Positions 7,438 through 16,594 of a stretch of DNA of 53,781 nt are shown here, one piece after another. The notes beneath the pieces are model-generated. The model searched no databases and had not been told where the DNA came from. It saw only the letters and a list, made by a program, of their open reading frames with translations. Source of the stretch: an uncultured Myxococcales bacterium (GTDB lineage: Bacteria > Myxococcota_A > Polyangia > Polyangiales > Polyangiaceae); assembly GCA_937902985.1 (NCBI GenBank), contig CALFNG010000160.1, positions 1-53,781 of the forward strand, in the 5' to 3' direction. Numbering within the stretch: position 1 is the first letter of the stretch; every line of letters begins with the position of its first letter. Made by a program: the position numbers and the translations under genes.

Positions 7438-10170
7438 ATGTCCCCCGCGTCTGCCGAGGTCCGCCGCGCGTTCCTCGAGTTCTTCGAGAGCCGGGGGCAC
7501 AAGCTCGTCCCGAGCTCGTCGCTCGTTCCCCAGAATGACCCGACGTTGATGTTCGTCAACGCCGGGATGGTGCAGTTCAAAGACGTCTTCGTCGGTAAAG
7601 AGTCGCGCCCGTACTCGCGCGCGACGTCGAGCCAGAAGGTCATCCGCATCTCGGGCAAGCACAACGACCTCGAGAACGTCGGCGTGACCGCCCGCCATCA
7701 CACGTTCTTCGAGATGCTCGGAAACTTCTCGTTCGCCGATTATTTCAAGGAAGAGGCGATCGTCTACGCGTGGGATCTCCTGACGAAGGTCTACGACCTA
7801 TCGCAAGAGCGAATCCTCATCACGGTCTTCGGCGGCAGCGGGGGCGGGGCCGGCGGCGTTCCGCCCGACGACGACGCGCGCGCCCTCTGGCGCAAGGTCA
7901 CCGGCTTCTCCGACGAGCGCATTCTCGGCCTCCCGGGCATGCCCGGCGACAACTTCTGGCAGATGGGCGAGACGGGCCCTTGCGGGCCGTGCACCGAGCT
8001 CCACTGGTTCAACGGCGACATCTCGGGCGGCGTCCCTTACGGGCGCTTCGGTGACGAGCCCACGCCCGACGGGCTCGGGTGGACCGAGCTCTGGAACCTC
8101 GTCTTCATGCAGTTTGATCGAACGATCGACGCCGGCGGCGAGGCCAGGCTGACGGCGTTGCCCAAGCCCTGCGTCGACACCGGCGCGGGGCTCGAGCGCA
8201 TGGCGAGCGTCCTTCAGGGCGTCACCAGCAACTACGACACCGACGCGCTCCGCGGCCTGGTCGAGAAGGTGAGCGAGATCAGCGGCAAGCGGTACACCGG
8301 TACGCAGGGCGACGACGACGTGTCGATGCGCGTCATCGCCGACCACGCGCGCACGACCGCGTTCCTCGTGGCCGAGGGCATCTTTCCCGATCGCGCCGGC
8401 CGCGAATACGTCCTTCGTCGGGTGATGCGGCGCGCGATTCGCCACGGGCATCGCCTCGGCATCCGCCAGCCATTCCTGCATGAGGTCGCGCTCGAAGTCG
8501 TCGACCGCATGGGACAGGAGTATCCGGAGCTCGAGCGGCACAAGGAGCTCGTCGCGAGCGTCGCGCGCGCCGAAGAAGAGCGCTTTCGCGAGACCATCGA
8601 GCGCGGCCTCAAGATCCTCGACGAAGAGGTCGCGGGCATGCGGTCGACGGGTAAGGTCGTCATCGGCGGCGAGACCGCGTTCAAGCTCCACGACACCTTC
8701 GGCTTTCCGGTCGACCTGACGCAGGTCATCGCGCAAGAGCGCGGTTTCTCCGTCGACGTGGCCGGCTACGAGCGCGCCCTCGAAGAGCAGCGCTCCCGGA
8801 GCGAGGGCTCGAAGCTCGGCGACCAGGCCATCGAGCACGTGTGGCGAGACGTCCTCGACGCCGTGCACCGCGCGGCGCCCGCCGGCGTGAAGTTCATGGG
8901 CTACGAGCGCGAAGAAGGCGAGGGGCGCATCCTCGCGATCGTCGCCGGGGGGAAGCTGGTCGACCGCGTCGTCGAGGGCCAGGAAGCTGTCGTCGTGACT
9001 GACGCGACACCGTTCTACGGCGAGGCCGGCGGTCAGGCCGGCGACGCCGGCGTCATCGACGTCCGCGGCATCGAACCGGCGTGCTTTCGGGTGACCGACA
9101 CGCAGAAGCCGATCGCTGGCGTCATCGCGCACCACGGCACGGTGGCGAAGGGCGCGCTCGCGGTCGGGGAGTCGGTTCATCTCGCCGTGGATCACGAGCG
9201 CCGGAGCGCCACGCGCCGCAACCACTCGGCGACGCACCTCCTGCACTGGGCGCTACGAACCGTTCTGGGCGAACAGGCGACGCAGAAGGGGTCGCTGGTC
9301 GGCGCCGACCGCCTGCGCTTCGATTTTTCGCACGGCAAGGCCCTCTCGCCCGACGAGATCGTCCGCATCGAAGACCTCGTGAACGCCAAGGTCCTCACCG
9401 ACGCGCCCGTGCTGACCGAAGTGCTGCCCATCGACGAGGCCCGCAAGCGCGGCGCGGTCGCGATCTTCGAGGAGAAATACGGCGACGTCGTGCGCATGCT
9501 CACGATGACGAGCGACTCGGTCGAGCTTTGCGGCGGTACCCACGCGCGCTCGCTCGGCGAGATCGGTCTGTTCAAGGTCGTGAGCGAGCAAGGGCTCGCG
9601 GCCGGGGTGCGTCGCATCGAGGCGGCCACGGGCCTCAACGCGCTCGCCTACGTTCGCGTCATCGAGTCCTCGCTCCGCGGCGCGGCGCGGGCCGTGAAGG
9701 CGGCGCCGGGCGACGTCACCGAGAAGATCGAGAAGCTCGTCGACCGCGAGCGGCAGCTCGAGAAAGAGATCGCGGACCTGAAACGACAGGTCGCGATGGG
9801 CGCAGGCGCGGGCGTCGGCGGGCTCGACGAACAGCTCCGGGGCGCCCGCGAGATTCCCGGTGGCAAGGCCGTTGCCGTCCGCCTCCCGGTCGGCGACGCG
9901 GCGACTCTGCGCGAGATGGCCGAGAAGCTGCGCGACAAGCTCGGCGAGGCCGTGGTCCTTGTCGGGGGCGTGGGGCAGGGAAAGGCCATGCTCGTTCTCA
10001 CGGTCTCGAAGGGCCTCACCGGCCGCTACCGCGCAGGAGACCTCATCCGGGGGATCGCTCAAATGCTCGGCGGTTCCGGGGGAGGCCGGCCCGATATGGC
10101 GCAGGCGGGCGGCACCCAGATCGACAAACTCGACGATGCCCTCGAGAGCCTCTACGCGCGGCTTGCCTGA
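7438..10170 (+). CDS. alaS: Alanyl-tRNA synthetase
   Basis: This 910-residue cytoplasmic enzyme charges tRNA-Ala with alanine and removes mischarged serine or glycine. The class II catalytic core is at the N-terminus (VRRAFLEFFESRGHKLVPSS, then RHHTFFEMLGNFSFADYF and GPCGPCTELHW). The editing-site zinc ligands are present: H596 and H600 (NHSATHLLH), C698 and H702 (LCGGTHARS). A coiled-coil and the C-Ala/DHHA1-like domain (GGSGGGRPDMAQAGG) complete the usual order. A Gly-rich insert (GGSGGGAGG) sits in the catalytic domain. Start ATG 7438. Length and motifs are complete, so it should be functional. Confidence 0.99.
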   Translation: MSPASAEVRRAFLEFFESRGHKLVPSSSLVPQNDPTLMFVNAGMVQFKDVFVGKESRPYSRATSSQKVIRISGKHNDLENVGVTARHHTFFEMLGNFSFADYFKEEAIVYAWDLLTKVYDLSQERILITVFGGSGGGAGGVPPDDDARALWRKVTGFSDERILGLPGMPGDNFWQMGETGPCGPCTELHWFNGDISGGVPYGRFGDEPTPDGLGWTELWNLVFMQFDRTIDAGGEARLTALPKPCVDTGAGLERMASVLQGVTSNYDTDALRGLVEKVSEISGKRYTGTQGDDDVSMRVIADHARTTAFLVAEGIFPDRAGREYVLRRVMRRAIRHGHRLGIRQPFLHEVALEVVDRMGQEYPELERHKELVASVARAEEERFRETIERGLKILDEEVAGMRSTGKVVIGGETAFKLHDTFGFPVDLTQVIAQERGFSVDVAGYERALEEQRSRSEGSKLGDQAIEHVWRDVLDAVHRAAPAGVKFMGYEREEGEGRILAIVAGGKLVDRVVEGQEAVVVTDATPFYGEAGGQAGDAGVIDVRGIEPACFRVTDTQKPIAGVIAHHGTVAKGALAVGESVHLAVDHERRSATRRNHSATHLLHWALRTVLGEQATQKGSLVGADRLRFDFSHGKALSPDEIVRIEDLVNAKVLTDAPVLTEVLPIDEARKRGAVAIFEEKYGDVVRMLTMTSDSVELCGGTHARSLGEIGLFKVVSEQGLAAGVRRIEAATGLNALAYVRVIESSLRGAARAVKAAPGDVTEKIEKLVDRERQLEKEIADLKRQVAMGAGAGVGGLDEQLRGAREIPGGKAVAVRLPVGDAATLREMAEKLRDKLGEAVVLVGGVGQGKAMLVLTVSKGLTGRYRAGDLIRGIAQMLGGSGGGRPDMAQAGGTQIDKLDDALESLYARLA

Positions 10171-10249
10171 ACGGCTTGACCGAAGCAATGGCGGTCGTGG
10201 GCTCGATGTGAGAACCTGGGTCCACGGTCGGGCGTAGCTGCCCTAATCG

Positions 10250-10264
10250 TGGCACTATGGTCGC
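10250..10264 (+). promoter_or_regulatory. Possible sigma-54 promoter upstream of the kinase-FHA gene
   Basis: TGGCACT-ATGG-TCGC has the -24 TGGCAC element and the correct spacing, but its -12 element is TCGC rather than TTGC. It lies about 85 bp before the kinase start codon. One mismatch in the -12 core keeps this tentative. Confidence 0.3.
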
Positions 10265-10348
10265 GCTTCCACTGCGCCGCAATGTCGCGCGCGGGCACGG
10301 GTCGGGTCGAGGAATGATGTTCCGGAGCGAGGCGGCGTCGAGGCGACA

Positions 10349-12064
10349 ATGACGGAGGGCAGCCGGAGCGGCCTGCCGCCGCTGACGCACGGTACGGTCG
10401 TCAGCGACCGCTACGAGATCCGTCAGAGCCTCGGCAAGGGCGGAATGGGTGAGGTCTTCCTTGCCTACGACCGCACCACCCAGCAGCCCGTGGCCCTGAA
10501 GATCGTCCGCGAAGAAGCCCGGATGCCGGGCGACGACGAGGCGCTCCGGCAGGAGCTGCTCCTGGCGCGGTCGGTCAGCCACCCGAACGTTTGCCGCGTG
10601 CACGATCTCGCGTCGAGCCCGTACGGGCCGATCCTCGTGATGGAGCACATCACGGGGCAGACGCTCCACACGCACATCCGGCGCAAGAAGGCGCAGGGCG
10701 GCTATACGGCCGACGAGTTCCGTCGCATCGCCCACGACGTGGCCTCGGGGGTCGCGGCGATCCATCAGCAAGGCCTCGTTCACGGCGACCTCAAGCCCGG
10801 CAACGTCATGGTCACGACGAACCAGGACGGCTCGTTCGGCAAGGCCATGGTCCTCGATTTCGGCTTCGCCAAGGAGCGCGCGCGGGCCAGCGCGCGACGC
10901 CCGGGGGCCCCGCCCGACGGCGGAACCCCGAACTACATGAGTCCGGAGCGCATTCGTTCGGGCGGCGCGAGTCCCGAGGACGACGTGTATGCGCTCGGGC
11001 TGACGCTCCTCGAGATGTGGACCTGCCGGGTGCCCGAGCCCGGGTACAAGCCGCGCGCGAAGCCGATGCGCCAGCAGATCATGTTCGACGTGCCCTCCGG
11101 GCTGAGCATCGACGAGATCAAGCAGGTGTTTCGCTGCTTCGCCGACGACTCGCAAGAGCGTCTGCCCGCGCGCCACCTGCGGTTCTTCAACCCGGTGACG
11201 CTCACGACCAACCCCATTCAGGTGCCACGCGAGCGCCTCGACCCCGGGCCGCCGCCGGGCCGGAGCGCATCGCAAGCGTTCGTGTCGGGTTCGCAAGCGC
11301 TGCTCGCGACGTTCGCGACCAACGCACCCGAGTTCGTTGGCGAGCTGGTCAGCCTCGACAAGCCTGTCGTTTCGGCGGGTCGCCGGGCCGACAACGACCT
11401 CGTCGTGCCCGAGGCCACGGCGAGCGGGCAGCACGCGGTGCTCAAGTGGCAGAACGCAACCTGGATCGTCGAAGACGTGGGCTCGACGAACGGGACCTAC
11501 GTCGACTTCACCTACGAGCGCAGGAAGAGCGTGAACCTGATGCACGGCGGCGAGGTGCAGCTCGGGGAGCTGCGCTTCAAGCTCGTCAGCTTCGTGCGCG
11601 ACGGAGCGAACCACCGGCGCGCGCGAGCGTACCTTCAGAAGCGTGACGGTCTAACCGGCCTTCTCATCCGCGACCAGATGTTGAAAGCCCTCGACGAGGA
11701 GGCGGCGTTCTCCGACTGGGTCGAGGCGCCGCTCACGCTCGCTCGCTACGAGCTCCGCGGCCCGAACCGGCTGGTCAGCGACCGGCCCACGATCCTCGAG
11801 ATGCTCGCGCTCCGGCGAACGGCCACGCGCGTGGTCGAGCTCACCGACATGCTTCTGCTCTCGCTCATCGCGGTGACCGCGGGCCGCACCGGGCCGCTGC
11901 GCTTCTGCGTCGCGATGGTCGGTCCCGGCTCTCAGGAGGCGCGGAACCTCGTCGAACAGGTGGTCGGGCAGGTGCAGGGAATGCTGCCTGACGGGCTCGA
12001 CCTGGCGGCGACGATCGCTCGCTACGAGCTCGGCTTGAATGTTCGATCTTTGGTGGACTCATGA
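10349..12064 (+). CDS. Serine/threonine protein kinase with FHA and degenerate GGDEF-like C-terminus
   Basis: The 571-residue protein has three parts. A Hanks-type kinase domain (about 22-270) shows the Gly loop LGKGGMGEVFLAYD, the ATP lysine K51 (VALKIV), the catalytic loop HGDLKPGN with D147, and DFG at D170. The residue before the catalytic Asp is Gly, not Arg, so this is a non-RD kinase. An FHA domain follows (about 333-410: AGRRADNDLVV, GSTNGTYVDF) and should bind phosphothreonine, perhaps its own. The last 140 residues begin RDGLTGLLIRDQMLKALDEE, which resembles the start of a diguanylate cyclase domain, but no GGDEF motif follows. No transmembrane helix is seen, so it is probably cytoplasmic. 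The stop overlaps the first ATG of a repeat ladder that runs to the next gene. Confidence 0.93.
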   Translation: MTEGSRSGLPPLTHGTVVSDRYEIRQSLGKGGMGEVFLAYDRTTQQPVALKIVREEARMPGDDEALRQELLLARSVSHPNVCRVHDLASSPYGPILVMEHITGQTLHTHIRRKKAQGGYTADEFRRIAHDVASGVAAIHQQGLVHGDLKPGNVMVTTNQDGSFGKAMVLDFGFAKERARASARRPGAPPDGGTPNYMSPERIRSGGASPEDDVYALGLTLLEMWTCRVPEPGYKPRAKPMRQQIMFDVPSGLSIDEIKQVFRCFADDSQERLPARHLRFFNPVTLTTNPIQVPRERLDPGPPPGRSASQAFVSGSQALLATFATNAPEFVGELVSLDKPVVSAGRRADNDLVVPEATASGQHAVLKWQNATWIVEDVGSTNGTYVDFTYERRKSVNLMHGGEVQLGELRFKLVSFVRDGANHRRARAYLQKRDGLTGLLIRDQMLKALDEEAAFSDWVEAPLTLARYELRGPNRLVSDRPTILEMLALRRTATRVVELTDMLLLSLIAVTAGRTGPLRFCVAMVGPGSQEARNLVEQVVGQVQGMLPDGLDLAATIARYELGLNVRSLVDS

Positions 12065-12210
12065 CGCGTGGCCTCATGACGCGTGGCCTCATGACGCGTG
12101 GCCTCATGACGCGTGGCCTCATGAGCGTGGCCTCATGACGCGTGGCCTCATGAGCGTGGCCTCATGAGCGCGGACCCGTGAGCATGGGACTCGTGAAGGT
12201 CGACTCGTGA
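12061..12210 (+). repeat. Tandem 15/14-bp repeat forming a relay of overlapping stop/start codons
   Basis: Five copies of ATGACGCGTGGCCTC (12061, 12076, 12091, 12106, 12135) are interspersed with two 14-bp variants lacking one base (12121, 12150), then a degenerate tail. Read from the ATG that overlaps the kinase stop, this yields a chain of mini-frames: 12061-12138 (25 aa), 12135-12167 (10 aa), 12164-12181 (5 aa) and 12178-12210 (10 aa). Each start overlaps the previous stop as ATGA or GTGA, and the last stop overlaps the GTG of the next gene at 12207. No Shine-Dalgarno-like purine run precedes the mini-starts. Whether any peptide matters is unknown. Confidence 0.85.
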
Positions 12211-12866
12211 GCCCGCGCGAACCCTCGCATCCGCCGTCGGACCCTCGCCCGACCCGCGCACGGAGCAGCGGCGACGGATTCCCGACGCCCGAGCGGCCCC
12301 CACGTGCGCAGCTCGTCGCGGCGGCCATCGTGGGGCTGCTCCTCGTCGGGGGGGGCCTTTATCTCTGGCGCAGACCCCACGGCTCCGCGGAAGGGTCGGC
12401 GAGCGAAGCCGCGTCCCCGTCGGCGTCGGCGCTCGCCGTCGAAGACGCGCACGGCGCCGTGGCCACGCTCGACGCCGGCGGGCCCGCGCCCGTTTCCGTG
12501 TCGGAACCGCGCGTCCTGGCGTGCCACGACAAGGGCCCCCGAAAGACTCCCGCCGACCAGTGCGACCACGTGGCGACTATCGAGCAGGCTCTGGCCCAGG
12601 CGATCTCTCAGTCGGCCTCGTGCGGCGCGTCGTCGGCGAGCGGGGGCACGATCGAATACGTGGCCGACGTGAGCTTCTTGCGAAGAAAGGTTCGCATCAG
12701 CCTGCCGAGGGCCGGCCGCTCGCTGCGCGATCGCAAGATCGTCGGAGCCTGCGGCGCCGCCGTCCGCGAGGCGATGGACGCCCTGGCCCTCGAGGGCGCC
12801 GACCACGAGCACGCGCGCTACAAGATCTCGGTCACGGCGACCTACCGCGGCAAGATCCAGGGCTGA
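12207..12866 (+). CDS. Single-pass membrane protein, function unknown
   Basis: This 219-residue protein has a Pro/Arg-rich cytoplasmic N-terminus, one transmembrane helix (about 35-54, AQLVAAAIVGLLLVGGGLYL) followed by WRR, a low-complexity Ala/Ser linker, and a C-terminal domain (about 100-219) with four Cys and a beta-rich end (RYKISVTATYRG). The C-terminal part may be exported, but the positive residues after the helix leave topology uncertain. GTG 12207 overlaps the last stop of the preceding repeat relay, so its translation may be coupled to the kinase gene. It could be a partner or substrate of that kinase (inference). No family recognised. Confidence 0.7.
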   Translation: MSPREPSHPPSDPRPTRARSSGDGFPTPERPPRAQLVAAAIVGLLLVGGGLYLWRRPHGSAEGSASEAASPSASALAVEDAHGAVATLDAGGPAPVSVSEPRVLACHDKGPRKTPADQCDHVATIEQALAQAISQSASCGASSASGGTIEYVADVSFLRRKVRISLPRAGRSLRDRKIVGACGAAVREAMDALALEGADHEHARYKISVTATYRGKIQG

Positions 12867-12965
12867 GGGCCGCGGCCCCGGTCCCCGCTCGTGGCGTCGC
12901 GGGGATCAAACGTGGCCTCGCCCCTGGCCGGAAGACTCATCCGCGGTTAGGTTCCAGCTCGCCGA

Positions 12966-14447
12966 ATGTCCGACGCCAAGCGACGCCTCGTCGTGCTCGA
13001 TCCTGCTCCTGCTTCAGCGGGGCCTGACCGATCCGCGGAGATCGACGACGATCACTTCCACGATCAGTGCGGCGTCTTCGGGGTCTTCGACCACCCCGAG
13101 GCCGCCAACATGACCTACCTCGGTCTGCACGCCCTGCAGCACCGCGGCCAGGAGTCGGCCGGAATCGTCACCACCGACGGCGAGAAGCTCTACGCGCACC
13201 GCGCGATGGGCCTCGTGCAAGACTCGTTCAACCAGGAACAGCTGGGTCATCTCCCCGGTCGCATCGCGATCGGCCACGTGCGCTACTCGACCGCCGGCGG
13301 CTCGCACATCAAGAACGCGCAGCCCATCGCGGTCGACTACGCCCGCGGCTCGCTCGCCGTCTGTCACAACGGCAACCTCACCAACGCCGAAGACATCCGC
13401 GCCGAGCTCGAGGCCAGGGGCTCGATCTTCCAGAGCGGCACCGACACCGAGGTGTTCGTGCACCTCGTCGCGGCCAGTAAAGAGATCGCGATCGAAGATC
13501 GCATCGCCGACGCGCTGACCAAGGTCAAGGGGGCGTACTCGCTCCTCTTCATGACCGAAGAGGCGGTCATCGCGGTGCGCGATCCCATGGGCATCCGGCC
13601 GCTCTGCCTCGGCATCCTGTCGTCGAAGCGCGACGCGCACGTCGTCGCCAGCGAGCCCTGCGCGTTCGATCTCATCGGCGCCGAATACGTCCGCGACGTC
13701 GAGCCCGGCGAGATGATCGTCATTGACGCGACGGGCATGCGGTCGATGCGGCCGCTTCCGCCCGCACCTCCGCGCATGTGCGTCTTCGAGTACGTGTACT
13801 TCGCGCGTCCTGACTCCAAGCTCGGCGGACGCAGCGTCTACGACACGCGCAAGGCCCTCGGTCGCGCCCTCGCGAAGGAGCATCCCGTCGAGTGCGACGT
13901 GGTCGTGCCGGTGCCCGACTCCGGCGTCCCCGCCGCGATCGGGTATGCCGCGGCGCGGAACGTCCCCTTCGAGATGGGCCTGATGCGGTCGCACTACGTG
14001 GGCCGCACGTTCATCGAGCCCCAGGAGAGCATCCGGCATTTCGGCGTGCGCCTGAAGCTCAGCCCCGTCGAGCCGGTGCTCCGCGGGAAGCGCGTCGTCG
14101 TCATCGACGACTCCATCGTCCGGGGCACGACCTCGCGCAAGATCGTCAAGATGGTGAGGGACGCGGGCGCGCGCGAGGTCCACCTCCGCATCTCGAGCCC
14201 CCCGACCCAGTGGCCCTGCTACTACGGCATCGACACGCCGACGCGTCGCGAGCTCATCGCGTCGAGCCACTCGGTGGAAGAGATCACGCGCTACGTGACG
14301 GCCGACTCGCTCGGGTATCTGTCGCTCGATGGGATGATCGACACCCTGGGCGGCGGGAGCAGCTTCTGCCACGCCTGCTTCTCGGGCCAGTACGCGATTC
14401 CCTTCACGGCCGCCAACCGTCGCCAGATGCGCCTCGTAGGCGTGTAA
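12966..14447 (+). CDS. purF: Amidophosphoribosyltransferase (glutamine PRPP amidotransferase)
   Basis: This enzyme makes 5-phosphoribosylamine from PRPP and glutamine, the first step of purine synthesis. The N-terminal nucleophile is C35 ([20 protein letters not shown]), so a 34-residue propeptide should be removed. The PRPP loop is [16 protein letters not shown]. Cysteines at [25 protein letters not shown] and [10 protein letters not shown] match the ligands of the Bacillus-type enzyme, which carries a 4Fe-4S cluster and an autoprocessed propeptide. The length of 493 residues fits. Start ATG 12966. No other purine gene is adjacent. Confidence 0.97.
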   Translation: MSDAKRRLVVLDPAPASAGPDRSAEIDDDHFHDQCGVFGVFDHPEAANMTYLGLHALQHRGQESAGIVTTDGEKLYAHRAMGLVQDSFNQEQLGHLPGRIAIGHVRYSTAGGSHIKNAQPIAVDYARGSLAVCHNGNLTNAEDIRAELEARGSIFQSGTDTEVFVHLVAASKEIAIEDRIADALTKVKGAYSLLFMTEEAVIAVRDPMGIRPLCLGILSSKRDAHVVASEPCAFDLIGAEYVRDVEPGEMIVIDATGMRSMRPLPPAPPRMCVFEYVYFARPDSKLGGRSVYDTRKALGRALAKEHPVECDVVVPVPDSGVPAAIGYAAARNVPFEMGLMRSHYVGRTFIEPQESIRHFGVRLKLSPVEPVLRGKRVVVIDDSIVRGTTSRKIVKMVRDAGAREVHLRISSPPTQWPCYYGIDTPTRRELIASSHSVEEITRYVTADSLGYLSLDGMIDTLGGGSSFCHACFSGQYAIPFTAANRRQMRLVGV

Positions 14448-14470
14448 CGGGGCGCTCTGCGAGAGAAGAG

Positions 14471-15283
14471 TCAGCCGTCGATGTCTTCGTAGACACGCAC
14501 CGAGTGGAGCAGGCCCGTCTCGCCGCGTTCATAGACCGCGAGGCCGGCCTGGGGAGCGACGTTCTTTCCGCGGACGCGGACGACCGTGTACTCCAGCGCG
14601 CAGATGCGCCCGTCGTCGGCGCGGGCGCCCTTGAGGACCTCGATGCCGGCGCCTTTGGTCTTTACGGAGGCGGGGGGGCACAGCGCCTCGTAGTACGCGC
14701 GCAGCGGGCCGCCGTCGTTCTCCTTGACGTGCGTCTGGCCGGCGGCGTCGCGAAGGACCGCGCCGTTCTCGAAGCTCGCCATGACCGAGGTGACGTCGCC
14801 GTGCGAGAGCGCGTCGAGCTGCGTGGCGACCTGCAGAGGAACGGCCACCTCGTCGTCTTGCGGCAGGAGCGGCGATCGAATCGCCCGAGTCCCCTTGATG
14901 GGCTTCGTGGAATAGTAGAGGCGAATCTCGACTTCGCGGCCCGGGCGCCGCTCGGCGACCACCGCCACGGGCACCTTCACGGCGCGGCCCTCGAACGTGA
15001 GCGATAGCGTCCCCTCGGTCACGTCGCGATCAGAGCCGGTGACGAACGCGACCTTGTCGAACGCGCCGCTATGCTTGCCCAGCCACGCGGCGATCTCTTC
15101 GAGATAGCGCGCCAGCGCAGGCATTCCGGTCGTTCGCCCGAAGATGGGGTCGTCGACCGTTGCGCGGTCGCCGAGGCGCCGCACGAGCTGATCGGCCTGC
15201 GCTGAAACGAGCGCCGGAAAATACACGTCCGACAACCAGCCGCGAAGGCCCGACGGTGCGTCGCGGTCAGGACCATCCTGCAT
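14471..15283 (-). CDS. Protein with two NTF2/SnoaL-like domains
   Basis: Both halves of this 270-residue protein look like NTF2-fold (SnoaL-like) modules. The first (about 15-125) starts with a helix and VDDPIFGRTTGMPALARYLE, a pattern typical of SnoaL-like proteins. The second (about 145-270) has LDALSHGDVTSVMASFENGA and ends with GLLHSVRVYEDID. Such folds serve as small-molecule isomerases, cyclases or plain binding domains, and no catalytic residue can be singled out here. No signal peptide is seen. It converges on purF (gap 23 bp) and is divergent from the HMG-CoA lyase gene. Confidence 0.7.
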   Translation of the reverse strand: MQDGPDRDAPSGLRGWLSDVYFPALVSAQADQLVRRLGDRATVDDPIFGRTTGMPALARYLEEIAAWLGKHSGAFDKVAFVTGSDRDVTEGTLSLTFEGRAVKVPVAVVAERRPGREVEIRLYYSTKPIKGTRAIRSPLLPQDDEVAVPLQVATQLDALSHGDVTSVMASFENGAVLRDAAGQTHVKENDGGPLRAYYEALCPPASVKTKGAGIEVLKGARADDGRICALEYTVVRVRGKNVAPQAGLAVYERGETGLLHSVRVYEDIDG

Positions 15284-15412
15284 ACGGGTAGGATAGCGGC
15301 AGCTGATGGCAGGGGTCTATACGTCCGGGGCGCTCATGACTTCGGCTTCAGCGCGCGGGGCTGTCGAGGGTCGTCGTGCGCCGCCCTTGCGGGGGGGAGG
15401 TTCCGGAGCAAT

Positions 15413-15427
15413 ACCTAAGCCTTAGGT
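15413..15427. promoter_or_regulatory. Perfect 15-nt palindrome upstream of mvaB, possible operator
   Basis: ACCTAAG-C-CTTAGGT is a perfect inverted repeat, 31 bp before the ATG of the HMG-CoA lyase gene, in an otherwise GC-rich 175-bp divergent intergenic region. The position fits a repressor or activator site for either gene. The cognate regulator is not identified. Confidence 0.4.
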
Positions 15428-15458
15428 CCTGCTCTCGGCCTGCTCGGCGCCGCCTGCC

Positions 15459-16373
15459 ATGCTCCAGAACCTACCTGACAGCGTCTCAGTGTACGAGGTC
15501 TCGCCCCGCGACGGCCTTCAGAACGAGCGCGCGACCGTGCCGCTCCGGAGCAAGCTGCGCCTCATAGACGCCCTCGTGCTCGCGGGGTTGAAGCGAATCG
15601 AGATCACGAGCTTCGTCTCGCCGAAGTGGATCCCGCAGCTCGCCGACGCCGACGAGGTGGGCCGGCACGCGAAGCCTCCGCCGGGCGTCGCGTTCAGCGC
15701 GCTCTGCCCGAACGGGCGGGGCCTCGAGCGGGCCCGCGCCGCGCGCATGAGCGAGATCGCGGTCTTCGTTTCGGCGAGCGAGACGCACAACCGGAAGAAC
15801 GTGAACAAGACGGTCGCCGACACGCTCGTCGCGTTCCAGGAGACCATTGGCCCTGCGCGCGCGCAGGGGATGCGCGTGCGCGGCTATCTGTCGACGGTCT
15901 GGGGCTGCCCCTTCGAGGGAGACATCGATCCCGAGCGCGCCGTGACGATGGCGAAGAAGCTGCTCGACATGGGCTGCTACCAGGTCTCGCTGGGCGACAC
16001 GATCGGCGTCGGAACGCCGCGGCACACCGCGAGGATCCTCGAGCGCATGTTCGGCGAGATCGCGCCTGCCCGGCTCGCGATGCACATGCACGACACACGC
16101 GGCACCGCGCTCGCGAACGTGCTCGTCGGCCTCGAGATGGGCATCCGTGACTTCGACGCGAGCGTAGGCGGCATGGGCGGGTGTCCGTATGCACCCGGTG
16201 CTGCGGGAAACCTCGCGACCGAAGATCTCGTGTACATGCTCGACGGAATGGGCATCGCCACGGGCATCGATCTCGAACGCCTGGTCGAAGCTGGAAAGGT
16301 CGCTGAGAGCGTCGTCGGCCGCAGTTTGCCTGGAAAAGTTCATTTGGCCGGCGTTCGCAGCCTGAAGGCCTGA
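15459..16373 (+). CDS. mvaB: Hydroxymethylglutaryl-CoA lyase
   Basis: This enzyme cleaves 3-hydroxy-3-methylglutaryl-CoA to acetyl-CoA and acetoacetate, the last step of leucine catabolism. The 304-residue TIM barrel has the N-terminal EVSPRDGLQNE, the metal-binding HMHDTRGTAL and the family signature SVGGMGGCPYAPGAAGN with the catalytic Cys loop, followed by TEDLVYMLDGMG. Isolated here: none of the liu genes (isovaleryl-CoA dehydrogenase, methylcrotonyl-CoA carboxylase) lies next to it. A 15-nt palindrome lies just upstream. Start ATG 15459, without an obvious ribosome site. Confidence 0.96.
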   Translation: MLQNLPDSVSVYEVSPRDGLQNERATVPLRSKLRLIDALVLAGLKRIEITSFVSPKWIPQLADADEVGRHAKPPPGVAFSALCPNGRGLERARAARMSEIAVFVSASETHNRKNVNKTVADTLVAFQETIGPARAQGMRVRGYLSTVWGCPFEGDIDPERAVTMAKKLLDMGCYQVSLGDTIGVGTPRHTARILERMFGEIAPARLAMHMHDTRGTALANVLVGLEMGIRDFDASVGGMGGCPYAPGAAGNLATEDLVYMLDGMGIATGIDLERLVEAGKVAESVVGRSLPGKVHLAGVRSLKA

Positions 16374-16566
16374 GCGGCGAAGACCCAGAGCCGAGCGGCG
16401 ATCTCTACCGGAGGGGACTTCGCGTCGATCTTCCCCAAGAAACCCACCGCATGTCCCCGGAGGCAATTTGCATTTGTGAAACGCGAAAGGCACCATCGAT
16501 TTCGATTGTGAATGATGAAGCGCTCGTGGATGGTTGCAAGTAGCTGGAATCACGTGGGTCGGCGGT

Positions 16567-16582
16567 TGGCACGCCGATAGCA
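16567..16582 (+). promoter_or_regulatory. Sigma-54-like promoter
   Basis: TGGCACG-CCGA-TAGCA matches the -24/-12 consensus TGGCACG-N4-TTGCA with exact spacing and a single change in the -12 box (TTGC to TAGC). Predicted transcription start is about 16593. The 100 bp upstream (about 16455-16545) is noticeably AT-richer than the surroundings, as expected for an enhancer-binding region. It points at the hairpin at 16595-16653 and the DUF192 gene. Confidence 0.42.
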
Positions 16583-16594
16583 AAAGGGATGTGT

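Noticed and set aside
12061-12181. CRISPR-like or transposon-end array in the ATGACGCGTGGCCTC repeats
   Set aside because: There are no spacers, no terminal inverted repeats and no transposase. The stop/start frame arrangement explains the structure better.
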